A stretch of DNA of 64,000 nucleotides from Litoribacillus peritrichatus (GTDB lineage Bacteria > Pseudomonadota > Gammaproteobacteria > Pseudomonadales > Litoribrevibacteraceae): NCBI RefSeq assembly GCF_039537985.1, contig NZ_BAABBN010000007.1, forward strand, positions 1,364,001-1,428,000. Reading direction: 5' to 3'. The position numbers were made by a program, and so were the translations under genes. Each line of letters begins with the position of its first letter. Position 1 is the first letter of the stretch. The notes under the pieces are model-generated. The model did no database searches. It had not been told where the DNA came from and saw only the letters and a list, made by a program, of their open reading frames with translations. This document shows, one piece after another, positions 44,355 through 53,822 of this stretch.

Positions 44355-47300
44355 TGGTGTCCTGATTGTGAGTAGCCTGATCCGCTGGTTGCCTGTGATG
44401 ACGATGGTTGAATGATTCTATGTAAGACAATAAACAAGGCACCAGAAGTAAAATAATCACGGTGCCAAAGCCTAACCCGAATACGATAGAGGTGGCCATA
44501 GGGATTAAAAATTGTGCCTGTAACGAGGTTTCAAAGAGGATCGGTGTGAGTCCTGCTATGGTTGTCAGGCTGGTAAGTAACACCGCCCTGAGTCGTAAAC
44601 AGGTGGCATGAACGATTGCGTCCTGAACGTTTAAACCGGTGCGTTTCAGGTGCTTATAGAAGGTAATCAGTACAATAGAGTCATTGATGACAATGCCCGA
44701 TAAGGCAAATAAGCCGAACGTCGATAAAATGGTGAGCTCAATGCCCAGCGTCAAATGGCCGAAAATAGCGCCCGTGATGCCAAAAGGAATTGCGGCCATA
44801 ATAGCAACGGGCCAACTGTAAGACTCAAACACCCAGGCGAGCACAATAAAAATCAGGATTAAGGCAATGGCTGCACCGAAAATCATGTCCTGACCTGTTT
44901 GTTGTTGCTCCTTAGACAGCCCTTCCAGGCCTACGTTTATATTGTATTTATCCTGTATGCGAGGCAGGTGTCTCTTATTAAGATCGGCCATCACTTCGTT
45001 GGCGTTGGTGCGGTGCCGGTCGAGGTTGGCTGAAACTTGAATGGCCAGTTCACCGCCTACGCTTCTCAGTATGTCCATTCCTGATCGGCTGTGAAAAGTG
45101 GCGAGGTTTTGTAACGGTGCGGTACTGCCGTTGGCTAACAGAATTGGAAACTGCTCTATGGTTGCCTGAATTCGGCGCTCTGTTTCCGGCAGTTGTACTC
45201 TGACTTCGATCTCGTCATCCAGGTCATTTAAAATCTGTACCAGATAACCGTCGGTCGCGTCTCGCAACTGACGTCCAATATCCGTGGTGGTGAGTCCGAG
45301 TGAATGAGCCAATGGCGTCAGAGAGAATACCCATTGTTCTCTGCCGAAGGGGAGGTCGTCTGATATGTTGTATAACCCGTCATAGCTTCTGAGAATATTC
45401 TGAAGTTCCGTTGATGCCGCCTTGATGTTTTGAATGTTCTGACCGACCAGTTTTAAGGAGAAAGGTTTGCCCTGAGGGCCAGACTGTTGTTTTTCTATGA
45501 TCAATTCTGTAATCCTCCCCGAGTCCGGCACCCGTTTTTTGAAGGTTGTTAAAAACTGATCCAGGCTGAAATCCCGGTTTTCTTCGCTGACGAACTCAAT
45601 CATGATCGAGGAAAAATCTTCACCTCGTTGGGTGCTTTGCCGACCTGGGCTGCCACTTAGATTGGCCTCCATGTTGTGAGTGCTGATTAAGGTTTGAATG
45701 CTGTCTGGCCCATGCCCTAAATCGTTCAGTGTCGGTTTAATCGCAGCTTCTAAGGATTGGAGGTAACGACTTTTATCCAGTGAACTGGTGTTTGGATGAA
45801 ACTGGATATTGATGAACACGTTGTTGCCGTCAATTTTGGGGAAAAACAAAAACTTTAAATATCCGGTCATTAAACAAGTGATGGCCAGAATAAATGTCGC
45901 CAGGATCGCGGCGACTGTGATGCCTCTGTGGCTGATGGCCCAATGCACTGTTTGCCTGAATTTGTGGTCGCGAAAGTGATCAAAGCCTTCATCGAAAGAC
46001 TTTCGCCAACCCGGTATTGAATGCTGTTCTCGTTTCATACTGTGACGCAAATGGCCAGGAAGTATGATAAAACATTCCAGCAGCGAGGCTAAGATGACGC
46101 ATATGACCACGATGGGAATGTCTTTCAGAATATTGCCAATTACCCCACCAATGATTAATAACGGGATAAAGGCACAAATGGTGGTTAAAGAGGAGCTGAC
46201 TACAGGCGCTAGCATCCGGTTCGCTCCGCCAATAGCTGCTTTTTCAGCGGACTCGCCTTGCTCGAAATGACTTAAAGTATCTTCTCCGACCACAATGGCG
46301 TCGTCCACTATGATGCCCAAGGCCATGATGAACGCAAATAAGCTGATTAAGTTGATAGAGCCGCCTGAACTGTAAAGGATGGCGATGGCACCCATGAATG
46401 AAACCGGAATACCCACAGCAACCCAAATGGCCACCCGGCTATTGAGAAAAAGAAAGAGAATCGCAACGACCAAAACCAATCCCCCCAAGCCGTTTTTGAT
46501 GAGTAAGTCAATCCTGTCCTGCAGGTAGCGCCAAAACTCCTGGTAGGGGGTGATGGTTATGCCTTCCGGCAAGGTTGCGGTTGTCTGCTTCAACCAATGG
46601 TGAACGGTTTCAGCAACGTGCAGTGCATCTTCATTTTCTGAACGGTACAGTTCCATGCTGATGACGGCTTGTCCTTCGGAGGTGAGGTAAGGCGCGCCCT
46701 CGGCATTGCTTTTAATGACGTGAGCAATGTCACCCAAGTAGCTGGTTTCCTGGCTGGCGGTCGTGATAGTAATCTGTTCAAAACCGATTTCGTCTCGCTG
46801 AAGGTTCATGCTGCGAACTAATTTTGAGCCGTCGTTATGGCCGATTAATCCTACGGGCAAGTCGACACTTTGTTGTTGGATTTGCTGAGCGATCTGAGCA
46901 ACACTCAAGCCTGTTTGCTGCAGTCGGTAGGAGGGCACTTCAATTCGAATTTCCTGCTCAGGCAAACCGACGATATTGATCCGCTGTATGCCCAAGGCAA
47001 GGAGTTCCCGTTCGAATTGCTTCACTAGGGGGCGCATTGTTTCAAAGGGCGCCGGGCTGTGAATCATGAGTTTGGAGACCAGGTCGTAACGAACGATGCG
47101 GTTGATTTCTGGTCGTTCGGCGTCTTTTGGCAAGTTACGGATGTTACCTACTCGTTGTTTTACGTCATCTAACACTTTGGTTAAATCTGCGTCTTCGAGT
47201 ACTTCAACCCGAATGACGGATGAGCCAATACCGGATTTAGAATACACCTCTTTGATGTTTGGGATGTTCTTAAGCTCGCGTTCAATGGGTACGGTAATTG

Positions 47301-47535
47301 ACGCTTGAACATCTTCCGCCGACGCCCCGCGCCAACTAACGGCAATGGTGACTACGTCTATCTCAAAAGAAGGGAACATTTGGGTTGTTATTCGACTTAA
47401 AGACCAAAGCCCAAGCAAAAGGAAGAGAGACATCAGTAAATTGGCTGCAACTTTATGCGTAGCCAGCAAGTGGATGAAGGCTTTGACGCCTTGATGAGGC
47501 TGTTCTGCAGAAGGCTCGGGTAGGTTATTGCTCAT
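44338..47535 (-). CDS. RND efflux transporter, inner-membrane permease
   Basis: A 1065-residue RND pump subunit (AcrB/HAE1-like, COG0841) that uses the proton gradient to export compounds. Twelve membrane spans in two halves can be seen, with large periplasmic loops after the first and seventh. The proton relay aspartates lie in MALGIIVDDAIVVGED. The N-terminal MFPSFEIDVVTIAVSWRGAS is typical of this COG. Substrate unknown. Its start overlaps the upstream adaptor gene by 11 bp, so both are co-expressed. No outer-membrane channel gene is nearby. Confidence 0.93.
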   Translation of the reverse strand: MSNNLPEPSAEQPHQGVKAFIHLLATHKVAANLLMSLFLLLGLWSLSRITTQMFPSFEIDVVTIAVSWRGASAEDVQASITVPIERELKNIPNIKEVYSKSGIGSSVIRVEVLEDADLTKVLDDVKQRVGNIRNLPKDAERPEINRIVRYDLVSKLMIHSPAPFETMRPLVKQFERELLALGIQRINIVGLPEQEIRIEVPSYRLQQTGLSVAQIAQQIQQQSVDLPVGLIGHNDGSKLVRSMNLQRDEIGFEQITITTASQETSYLGDIAHVIKSNAEGAPYLTSEGQAVISMELYRSENEDALHVAETVHHWLKQTTATLPEGITITPYQEFWRYLQDRIDLLIKNGLGGLVLVVAILFLFLNSRVAIWVAVGIPVSFMGAIAILYSSGGSINLISLFAFIMALGIIVDDAIVVGEDTLSHFEQGESAEKAAIGGANRMLAPVVSSSLTTICAFIPLLIIGGVIGNILKDIPIVVICVILASLLECFIILPGHLRHSMKREQHSIPGWRKSFDEGFDHFRDHKFRQTVHWAISHRGITVAAILATFILAITCLMTGYLKFLFFPKIDGNNVFINIQFHPNTSSLDKSRYLQSLEAAIKPTLNDLGHGPDSIQTLISTHNMEANLSGSPGRQSTQRGEDFSSIMIEFVSEENRDFSLDQFLTTFKKRVPDSGRITELIIEKQQSGPQGKPFSLKLVGQNIQNIKAASTELQNILRSYDGLYNISDDLPFGREQWVFSLTPLAHSLGLTTTDIGRQLRDATDGYLVQILNDLDDEIEVRVQLPETERRIQATIEQFPILLANGSTAPLQNLATFHSRSGMDILRSVGGELAIQVSANLDRHRTNANEVMADLNKRHLPRIQDKYNINVGLEGLSKEQQQTGQDMIFGAAIALILIFIVLAWVFESYSWPVAIMAAIPFGITGAIFGHLTLGIELTILSTFGLFALSGIVINDSIVLITFYKHLKRTGLNVQDAIVHATCLRLRAVLLTSLTTIAGLTPILFETSLQAQFLIPMATSIVFGLGFGTVIILLLVPCLLSYIESFNHRHHRQPADQATHNQDTINTTQ

Positions 47536-48802
47536 GCACCCGAACCTTTAAGCCATCAATCGCATTGGGCAGTAAAGAGCTGAGAATGGTATCCCCGGAA
47601 GAGAGCTTGCCTTCAACGACCCAGAAGCTGAGTGTTGGTTGGCTGGGGTTTGCCCAAACGCCCAGCCGTTTAATAGCGACAGACTGCAATTTTTGATCAG
47701 TAATCAGGTAGACGTACTTTTGTTGATAAATGGAAGACGCCGGGACAACCAAAGTATTGGGAATGCCTGGGAGTACTATATCTACAGCAAGGGTTTTTCC
47801 TAAAGGAAGTTGTTTTAGTGGTTGCTGAAATGAAAAAACAGCGTCGATACCGCCGGACCCTTGCAATACTTTGCCGGCTAACCGTTCGAATGGTAAGCGA
47901 TATTGGATTCCATGAATGACAGTATGAGCGAAGATAGCTTGGGGCGTTTGATGGTAGGTGGTGATTTGCTCCCGGATTCGATTGGCTGTCAGCTCCGGAG
48001 CATGCACTCTTAATTCTAGGTGCTCGGTTGAGTAAAGGGTAATGAGAGGAGAGCCTTTGTTAACCCGGTCTCCTACCGCAACATGTACTTGGCTGATACG
48101 ACCATTAAAAGGGGACTGGACAAGGGTGCTGGCAGCATCGTCTTCAGTTTGATTAAAAGCGGCTTCGGCCCGGTTGACCCTGGCTTTGAGAATGGCCACC
48201 TGATTTTTATGATTGGCAATGTTGAGTTGGCTATTACTGACCTTTAAAGCCTGTTGGGTTTGATTGATCAGTGCTGCTTCCAAATCTGATTCGGCTGACA
48301 GGTTTTTCTGTTTTAAGGTTTTGAGTCTCGCAACGGAATTATCGGCCAGTTTTAACTGGGCTTTCTCATGGACTAAATTACGTTGATTGAATTCGTGCCG
48401 GATGATCTCGACGGCTAAGTTGGCTTTGGCTTCTTCCAGATCAGACAAACGTTGTTGGAGGATTCGATCGACCTCGGAGGGATCGATGGTGACAAGGGTT
48501 TCTTTATTTTGAACCAAATGACCGTCCTGTTTGGGGGTTGCCTGCACAACACCAGAAACCCGGGAAGTGAGGGTGGTCGTGGCTGAAGAATGGATTGATC
48601 CAAACAAACGAATGGTTGGGGAATATGAACCTTGATTAATGATAAAGCCTTCGACATCCCAATACTTATCCACAGGTGGTGACGTTTTAACTTTTGTCCG
48701 GGATAAGTTAAGCGTAATAATCGCTGCAGCGGTTACCAAGGTAATGGCTACTAAAATGAGCTTTGATTGATGTCGGTGAACTTTTTCAGGCAATAAGATC
48801 AC
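47525..48802 (-). CDS. RND efflux adaptor (membrane fusion protein)
   Basis: A periplasmic adaptor of 425 residues if started at the GTG at 48802, which has AAGGG eight bases upstream; a TTG at 48829 is an alternative. A membrane anchor lies near residues 14-35. The lipoyl-like segments SRVSGVVQATPKQDGHLVQN and SPFNGRISQVHVAVGDRVNKG flank a coiled-coil hairpin (about residues 110-200), the standard HlyD/AcrA layout. It links the RND pump of the next gene to an outer-membrane channel. Confidence 0.92.
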   Translation of the reverse strand: MILLPEKVHRHQSKLILVAITLVTAAAIITLNLSRTKVKTSPPVDKYWDVEGFIINQGSYSPTIRLFGSIHSSATTTLTSRVSGVVQATPKQDGHLVQNKETLVTIDPSEVDRILQQRLSDLEEAKANLAVEIIRHEFNQRNLVHEKAQLKLADNSVARLKTLKQKNLSAESDLEAALINQTQQALKVSNSQLNIANHKNQVAILKARVNRAEAAFNQTEDDAASTLVQSPFNGRISQVHVAVGDRVNKGSPLITLYSTEHLELRVHAPELTANRIREQITTYHQTPQAIFAHTVIHGIQYRLPFERLAGKVLQGSGGIDAVFSFQQPLKQLPLGKTLAVDIVLPGIPNTLVVPASSIYQQKYVYLITDQKLQSVAIKRLGVWANPSQPTLSFWVVEGKLSSGDTILSSLLPNAIDGLKVRVHEQ

Positions 48803-48911
48803 GGTCTTGGCCCTTAATCTTTTTGACAACCGGTCTTGTTAAATCGTACCTTTTAACGCGCCCGTTTTAATGCTGCCCAATAAAATACAAAAATAAGTAA
48901 AGGAAACGCCC

Positions 48912-50132
48912 TTGCTCTCTCAAGATATTCCACTTGAATGGCTGCTTGTCATCCCGGTTGTCGCAGGTTTTATCGGCTGGTTTACCAACTGGTTAGCCAT
49001 CAAAATGATTTTTTATCCAAAAAAATACCTTGGCATAAGACTAGGTCGGCTTCACTTAGGTTGGCAAGGAATTATTCATCGTAAAGCCGACGGCTTTGCT
49101 CGAGTGGTTGGAAAGCAGGTTTCGGAACAAATTTTACAGTCGGATACTTTGATACCGGAAGTCGACCCTAAAATCGCCAATGAATTTATTGATCGTTTCC
49201 CAGAGTTATGGAATGAAATAGAAAGTGGTCAGCTGTTGCCGGATTTATTAGGTGAACAATGGGAGAAAATGTCGCCGATGCAGCGACAAATGGTGTCGAT
49301 GCAAATTCGATTTGATAGCCGTTCATTGTTTATTGAAATCATTAAAATGACCCGACAAAAGTTCATCGAACGATTCGACATGAGGGCGGTGGTCACACGT
49401 AGGTTATCCAATGATTCCCACTTATTAGCAAAGCTCTACGGTGACATTGCGAGGCCGGAGCTGAAACGCATTGAAGTGTTTGGTCTGTATTTTGGCTTTT
49501 TGATTGGCGCTGCCGAAGCCTTGCTCTTTAGTATGTTTGAACTCAATTGGCTGATTTTTATTTTTGGCATCTTGATTGGTGCATTCACAAACTGGCTAGC
49601 CATTGAAATGATTTTTAAACCCAGACATCCTGTGAATATTTTGGGATTCAAGTATCAAGGGTTGTTTCCTAAGCGGCAAAGTGAAATTGCTGTTCAGTTT
49701 GGTGAGATTGGTGCAACTCATGTTTTACCGGTATCTGCGCTAGTGGAGGAAATTATGGCAACCCTTCAACAACAGGATTTCATCGGAGAACTTGAAGACA
49801 CATCTAAACGTTGGCTGACTCGCATCGTTGAAAATTATCGCAGTCACTTGCCTGACGACGTCAGTTCAGAGTGGATAGCCAACAAAGCGGTAGACCTTTT
49901 TTATCAGAAAAAGCTGCATGTTCAAGAAGAGTTGTCGGTAGAGTTTGAAAGATTGCTTGCTCCTCGATACCGGGTGTCTGAGTTGATTACTGAAAATCTG
50001 CTACAACTGCCTAAAGAAAAGTTCGAACGTGTGCTTCGCATTGTGGTGGAGCAAGATGAGACTACGCTTATTCTGATTGGTGCGGTCATTGGGTTTATGA
50101 TCAGTGCAGTCCAGTTCTCTGTGTTTAGTTGA
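48912..50132 (+). CDS. DUF445 family membrane protein
   Basis: A 406-residue protein starting at a TTG with AAGGAAA upstream. Two related membrane segments stand out, GWFTNWLAIKMIFYPKK near residue 22 and GAFTNWLAIEMIFKPRHP near 222, the DUF445 (YheB-like) signature. A further span lies at the C-terminus (LILIGAVIGFMISAVQF). Helical soluble parts fall between. Function is unknown. Confidence 0.88.
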   Translation: MLSQDIPLEWLLVIPVVAGFIGWFTNWLAIKMIFYPKKYLGIRLGRLHLGWQGIIHRKADGFARVVGKQVSEQILQSDTLIPEVDPKIANEFIDRFPELWNEIESGQLLPDLLGEQWEKMSPMQRQMVSMQIRFDSRSLFIEIIKMTRQKFIERFDMRAVVTRRLSNDSHLLAKLYGDIARPELKRIEVFGLYFGFLIGAAEALLFSMFELNWLIFIFGILIGAFTNWLAIEMIFKPRHPVNILGFKYQGLFPKRQSEIAVQFGEIGATHVLPVSALVEEIMATLQQQDFIGELEDTSKRWLTRIVENYRSHLPDDVSSEWIANKAVDLFYQKKLHVQEELSVEFERLLAPRYRVSELITENLLQLPKEKFERVLRIVVEQDETTLILIGAVIGFMISAVQFSVFS

Positions 50133-50191
50133 TATAAAACGGTTAAGCAGATAATTTATTGAAGAGCGTTTATTAATTTAAGGAAACGAAA

Positions 50192-50704
50192 TTGCTATCG
50201 TCAAATGGAACTCAATCTCTCTTCAAGTATAAAGCTTGGGCAAATGAAGAGCTTTTCAATTTGGTACTCACTATTGACCAGAACGAATATCATGAAGTAA
50301 TTCACTCAGCCGCTCGTGTTCTAAATCACGCGTTTGTCGTTGATGATATATTTAAGAGCCACCTTCAAAAAACATCACATAACTACGTGGCCACCAACAC
50401 TGAAGAAACGCCAAGCATACAAACGCTTTTTTCAAAGGTGCAAGAATTGGATGCTTGGTATTGTTGGTATGCATCCAATCTATCTAATGAAGCACTTCAC
50501 GAGTCTTTGCAATTTGAGTTTACTGACGGCGAAACCGGCATAATGAATCGTGAAGAAATGCTGCTTCATGTTATTACTCATGGCGGTTATCATCGGGGTC
50601 AGGTCGGTCAAATCATTCGGGCGGCGTCTGTGAATCCGCCTCGTGATATATTGACTCGGTTTTTACATGTTAGTGAACCTTTTCGCCGAGAAAATAATAC
50701 TTAA
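50192..50704 (+). CDS. DinB-family metal-binding protein
   Basis: A 170-residue four-helix DinB-like protein, starting at a TTG with AGGAAA upstream. The three metal-binding histidines of the family are present: one in VLNHAFVVDD and two in HVITHGGYHRGQVG. Members include thiol-dependent transferases and DNA-damage-inducible proteins; which applies here cannot be told. Confidence 0.88.
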   Translation: MLSSNGTQSLFKYKAWANEELFNLVLTIDQNEYHEVIHSAARVLNHAFVVDDIFKSHLQKTSHNYVATNTEETPSIQTLFSKVQELDAWYCWYASNLSNEALHESLQFEFTDGETGIMNREEMLLHVITHGGYHRGQVGQIIRAASVNPPRDILTRFLHVSEPFRRENNT

Positions 50705-50882
50705 CAAACTGTTCTTCTGATTAGAGATAAGCCCCTAACGGCTTCCGGCTCATAGCATAGATGGGCTCAATATCGCCATTCATCATTTATCAATAATAGG
50801 GTCAGCATTAAAGCCGCTTTCGTCAAATGATGAAGTGAGGGAAAGAGGGGACGCAGTTGGTGGAGTAACGCACTACACTCGG

Positions 50883-50931
50883 TTTGTATTGTAATGCTGC
50901 TCCATTTAATAGGGCCGCATTACAATACAAA
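50883..50931. repeat. 15-bp inverted repeat in intergenic region
   Basis: TTTGTATTGTAATGC (50883-50897) and GCATTACAATACAAA (50917-50931) are exact inverse copies with a 19-nt gap. There is no T-run on the exit side of either strand, so it is not a normal terminator. The preceding 170 bp hold no gene. Confidence 0.75.
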
Positions 50932-50964
50932 AAGGCTTAAACTCAGCGCCTCAATTGGTCACTG

Positions 50965-51744
50965 TTAAGCCGCAAGCGGTTGTTTGATGTAACGGGTTAC
51001 CCATGCGCCAATAGTTTCTGCCACATACTCCGCATCTTCTTTACGAGTGATCAGGTGGTCTGTCTGGTCAAGAGACACAAAACTCTTTGGATGCATGGCC
51101 GCCTGATAGATGTGGGCCGCTTCTTCAATTTCAACGGTGTCATCAATTGGCGAGTGCATGATCAGCAGTGCTTTTTTCAGCTTGCGAATCTTTTCATCCA
51201 GCTTTTGTTCCTGAATGTCTTCCAGGAAGTGTTGTTTGATGGTGAATTCACGACCACTCAATTTCACCAATGCGCATCCGCAGTCTTCAATTTCTTCGCG
51301 GTGTGCTTCAAAAAGGTGAGCAACGTGAGCCGGGTCACTCGGTGCGCCAACGGTAACCACCGCTTTGGCGGAAGGCACTTGGTCTGCACATGCAAGCACG
51401 GCAGCTCCGCCCAAGCTGTGACCAATCAATAAGGTAGGCGCTTCGTATTCTTCTTCAAGGAACCTGGCAGCAGCCACTAAGTCTTCAATGTTGGAAGAAA
51501 AGTTGGTGTTGGCAAAGTCGCCTTCGCTGCTTCCCAGGCCGGTAAAATCAAATCGCAGTACGGCAACACCTCGTTGTGCCAGTTCGCGACCAATTCGGCT
51601 GGCTGCAACACTGGTTTTTGAACACGTGAAGCAATGCGCAAACAATGCGTAGGCTTTAGGGTCTTCGGGACTTTCAAGCATGCCATCAAGGCGAAGATTG
51701 TCAGAATTAGTGAAGGTAACTTTTTGTCTTATAACCTTTGTCAT
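50965..51744 (-). CDS. Alpha/beta hydrolase
   Basis: A 259-residue soluble alpha/beta hydrolase. The nucleophile elbow GHSLGG carries the catalytic serine; the acid is probably Asp in MHSPIDDTVE and the base His in LDQTDHLIT. This type (opening with a DGMLESP segment) is often fused to an OsmC domain, but no OsmC part is present here. Substrate unknown. Confidence 0.9.
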   Translation of the reverse strand: MTKVIRQKVTFTNSDNLRLDGMLESPEDPKAYALFAHCFTCSKTSVAASRIGRELAQRGVAVLRFDFTGLGSSEGDFANTNFSSNIEDLVAAARFLEEEYEAPTLLIGHSLGGAAVLACADQVPSAKAVVTVGAPSDPAHVAHLFEAHREEIEDCGCALVKLSGREFTIKQHFLEDIQEQKLDEKIRKLKKALLIMHSPIDDTVEIEEAAHIYQAAMHPKSFVSLDQTDHLITRKEDAEYVAETIGAWVTRYIKQPLAA

Positions 51745-52141
51745 AATTAACCCTTTTGAGGTCCTCTAGTGCAATTCTCAAGTATATGGTGAATGCTCGG
51801 AGATGCGTTGCTATCGAGAAATACGTAATGAACTCTATTTATCAATGCATAGGAGACAGAACATATAATAAATAGGCGTAAGCGAATAGCGTGCCACTTA
51901 GCCAAATTTTATTTGATTCAGGTCATGAATACAATTGGTAGGCCCTGCCCGTCAGGGGAAATTAATTATTCAATTCAACGATTGTTTGAAATTGGTGCGG
52001 AAGTGCACTTTTTGGTAAAAATTGCCTTTTTATGGTGCTTTAAAAAGTAAGGGAAGTTCAGCTTATAAAAGGTATCACCCAAGGCAAGAGGCTGAGGTGA
52101 ATACCTGTTTTTTTTAGCGTCCAGCCTTTCATGTGCTCTGG
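51745..52141. other. 397-bp intergenic region with possible small RNA
   Basis: No protein gene is evident. On the plus strand a -10-like TACAAT (51930-51935) is followed by a small hairpin (CCCTG-CCCGT-CAGGG at 51943-51957) and, about 125 bases further on, by a terminator hairpin with an eight-T run at 52070-52115. This could be a small RNA of about 175 nt. A near FNR-type site (TTGATTCAGGTCAT, 51913-51926) overlaps the supposed promoter. The terminator could equally serve the converging PrcB-like gene. Confidence 0.35.
52070..52115. terminator. Terminator hairpin with T8 run on the plus strand
   Basis: AGGTATCACC pairs with GGTGAATACCT (one bulged base) and is followed by TTTTTTTT on the plus strand. 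On the minus strand only TTTTAT follows, so it favours a plus-strand transcript but can also end the PrcB-like gene. Confidence 0.75.
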
Positions 52142-52663
52142 TTAGGATTGTAAGACTAAATTGTTGTTTTGATCGTAAACCTTAATCCGAATGCTGTCTG
52201 ATTCTTCTTTTGAAATAGGGTGGTCAATCGTTACAACAGTACAGGGGCTGGTCAACGCGGATGAAGTGAAACTGTCCGGGCCGGGAGTAACCCATTTAAC
52301 ATGCACATTTAATGTATTTTCGCTGAGAGCGGCTTTTTGAACGATAACGCCATAACCCCCGCTGGATCGTTGCCCCATATTGATTGCTAACACGGCTTGT
52401 TCTTGAGCGACATGGTGTTTCATTTTAGGTTTACCAATCACGCGCTGTTGTTGCTTTTTTTGAAGTTGATTGAGGTATTGCTGGCCCTGTTTATAGTCAA
52501 AAAGTTGGACGCCTGGTTCAGAAATAGAACATTGGGCTGACGCATGGCTGACCGACCAGGTTAACTCGGCGGCGCTGGAGAGGGAAGTGCACCCGGCAGC
52601 AAACGCAGTCATAGAAAGCGTGAGTGATGTGACAATTGAATTACGTCCTTTAAATAAAGTCAT
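52142..52663 (-). CDS. PrcB-like domain lipoprotein
   Basis: A 173-residue exported protein. A hydrophobic N-terminus ends in a lipobox-like FAAGC at Cys25, suggesting a lipoprotein. The second half, with SSGGYGVIVQKAALSENTLN, resembles the C-terminal domain of the protease-complex regulator PrcB. Function unknown. Its start lies only 15 bp from the FNR box that serves nap, so oxygen control could act on it too. Confidence 0.65.
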   Translation of the reverse strand: MTLFKGRNSIVTSLTLSMTAFAAGCTSLSSAAELTWSVSHASAQCSISEPGVQLFDYKQGQQYLNQLQKKQQQRVIGKPKMKHHVAQEQAVLAINMGQRSSGGYGVIVQKAALSENTLNVHVKWVTPGPDSFTSSALTSPCTVVTIDHPISKEESDSIRIKVYDQNNNLVLQS

Positions 52664-52677
52664 TTCCTATCCTTCTA

Positions 52678-52691
52678 TTGATCTTGATCAA
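52678..52691. promoter_or_regulatory. Perfect FNR/Anr box before the nap operon
   Basis: TTGATCTTGATCAA matches all ten FNR positions. A -10-like TAATAC/TACAAT lies at 52712-52720, putting the box centre near -41, the activating class II position for napE. It also lies just ahead of the divergent PrcB-like gene. Confidence 0.85.
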
Positions 52692-52767
52692 CAAGTCGAT
52701 CGTCCTAAGGGTAATACAATACCTTCATAGTTAGTCTACGCTAAAAAATTAAATATTAGTAAGCGAG

Positions 52768-52923
52768 ATGATGAGTATGGACGATATCGAAAAAAAAGAT
52801 GAACGGAACATGTTTTTGTTCATGACTGTGGTTCTTTTCCCAATTCTATCTGTGGCGATTGTTGGCGGTTATGGCTTCATGGTTTGGATCAGCCAGATCC
52901 TGATGGGGCCTCCGGGAGCTTAA
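52768..52923 (+). CDS. napE: Nitrate reductase accessory protein NapE
   Basis: A 51-residue membrane protein with one hydrophobic span (LFMTVVLFPILSVAIVGGYG). Its size, its ending MGPPGA and its place directly before napF identify it as NapE, a small protein of unclear role. Three in-frame ATGs (52768, 52771, 52777) are possible starts; no strong ribosome site decides between them. napF begins one base after its stop. Confidence 0.85.
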   Translation: MMSMDDIEKKDERNMFLFMTVVLFPILSVAIVGGYGFMVWISQILMGPPGA

Positions 52924-52924
52924 C

Positions 52925-53500
52925 ATGGATAAAGCCCGTCGTGCCTTATTTCGAGGTCGCTTTGCTTCGAAAAAGGCAGCAGAAACACAAGTGATTCATA
53001 TGCCCTGGGCATTGAGTGATGATGTTTTTCTGGATCAGTGCACACGTTGCAATAAGTGCGCTGAAGCATGCCCAGAGCAAGTCATTGTGAAGGGGGATGG
53101 TGGCTTTCCTACTGTCAATTTTAATCAGGGTGAATGCACATTCTGTGGGGATTGTGTGACTGTTTGCCCAGAACCTATCTTTAACGATCAGTCTGAATCG
53201 CCTTGGGATTTAATCGCAGAGATTACAGATGCATCGCAACATCAATCCGTTTCTTTGGATGGGGTTTGCATGGTTCAAAAAGGCATTGTATGCCAGAGCT
53301 GCAAAGATGTGTGTGATGTAAGAGCGATCAATATGAAATACAACCAGGCTTCGATGCCTGAACCTGTGATTAATAATGACGTATGTAATGGGTGCGGCGC
53401 ATGTGTTTCAACTTGCCCAACTGCAGCAATTCATATGATATCCATGCCCGGTCAGCCTACCACTTCTAAAGGAGAGAACGCGAGTTATGCGATCGCCTGA
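52925..53500 (+). CDS. napF: Ferredoxin-type protein NapF
   Basis: A 191-residue cytosolic protein with four [4Fe-4S]-type cysteine clusters: CTRCNKCAEACP, CTFCGDCVTVCP, CQSCKDVCDV and CNGCGACVSTCP. NapF helps mature NapA before export. It overlaps napD by 14 bp, showing tight co-translation. Confidence 0.96.
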   Translation: MDKARRALFRGRFASKKAAETQVIHMPWALSDDVFLDQCTRCNKCAEACPEQVIVKGDGGFPTVNFNQGECTFCGDCVTVCPEPIFNDQSESPWDLIAEITDASQHQSVSLDGVCMVQKGIVCQSCKDVCDVRAINMKYNQASMPEPVINNDVCNGCGACVSTCPTAAIHMISMPGQPTTSKGENASYAIA

Positions 53501-53771
53501 GCAATACATCAGCGCTTTGGATGGGGAATACCATATTTCCAGTGCCATCGTGCAATTTAAACCCGAGCTTATGTGCCGTGTGAATAAGCAAATCGGGGAA
53601 CTTGAAGGCGCAGAAATAAGCGCAACGGATCAAGACAAAGGTAAGTTGGTTGTCGTGGTTGAGAGTGAAACAGAACGTGGCATGGTCTCCGTGATAGACC
53701 AAATTAAAGATGTCGATGGTGTTGTCAATGTTTCTCTGGTGTATCACCAGATTGACGATGAGAACGAATAA
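53487..53771 (+). CDS. napD: NapA signal-binding chaperone NapD
   Basis: A 94-residue cytosolic chaperone that binds the twin-arginine signal of NapA and keeps it from early export. The ISSAIVQFKPELM segment and VSLVYHQ ending fit the family. It begins inside napF. Confidence 0.95.
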   Translation: MRSPEQYISALDGEYHISSAIVQFKPELMCRVNKQIGELEGAEISATDQDKGKLVVVVESETERGMVSVIDQIKDVDGVVNVSLVYHQIDDENE

Positions 53772-53822
53772 AGATTTTTTGTAATTTAAAAATGATAACT
53801 CAGCATAAGCTTGGGGTGAGAG

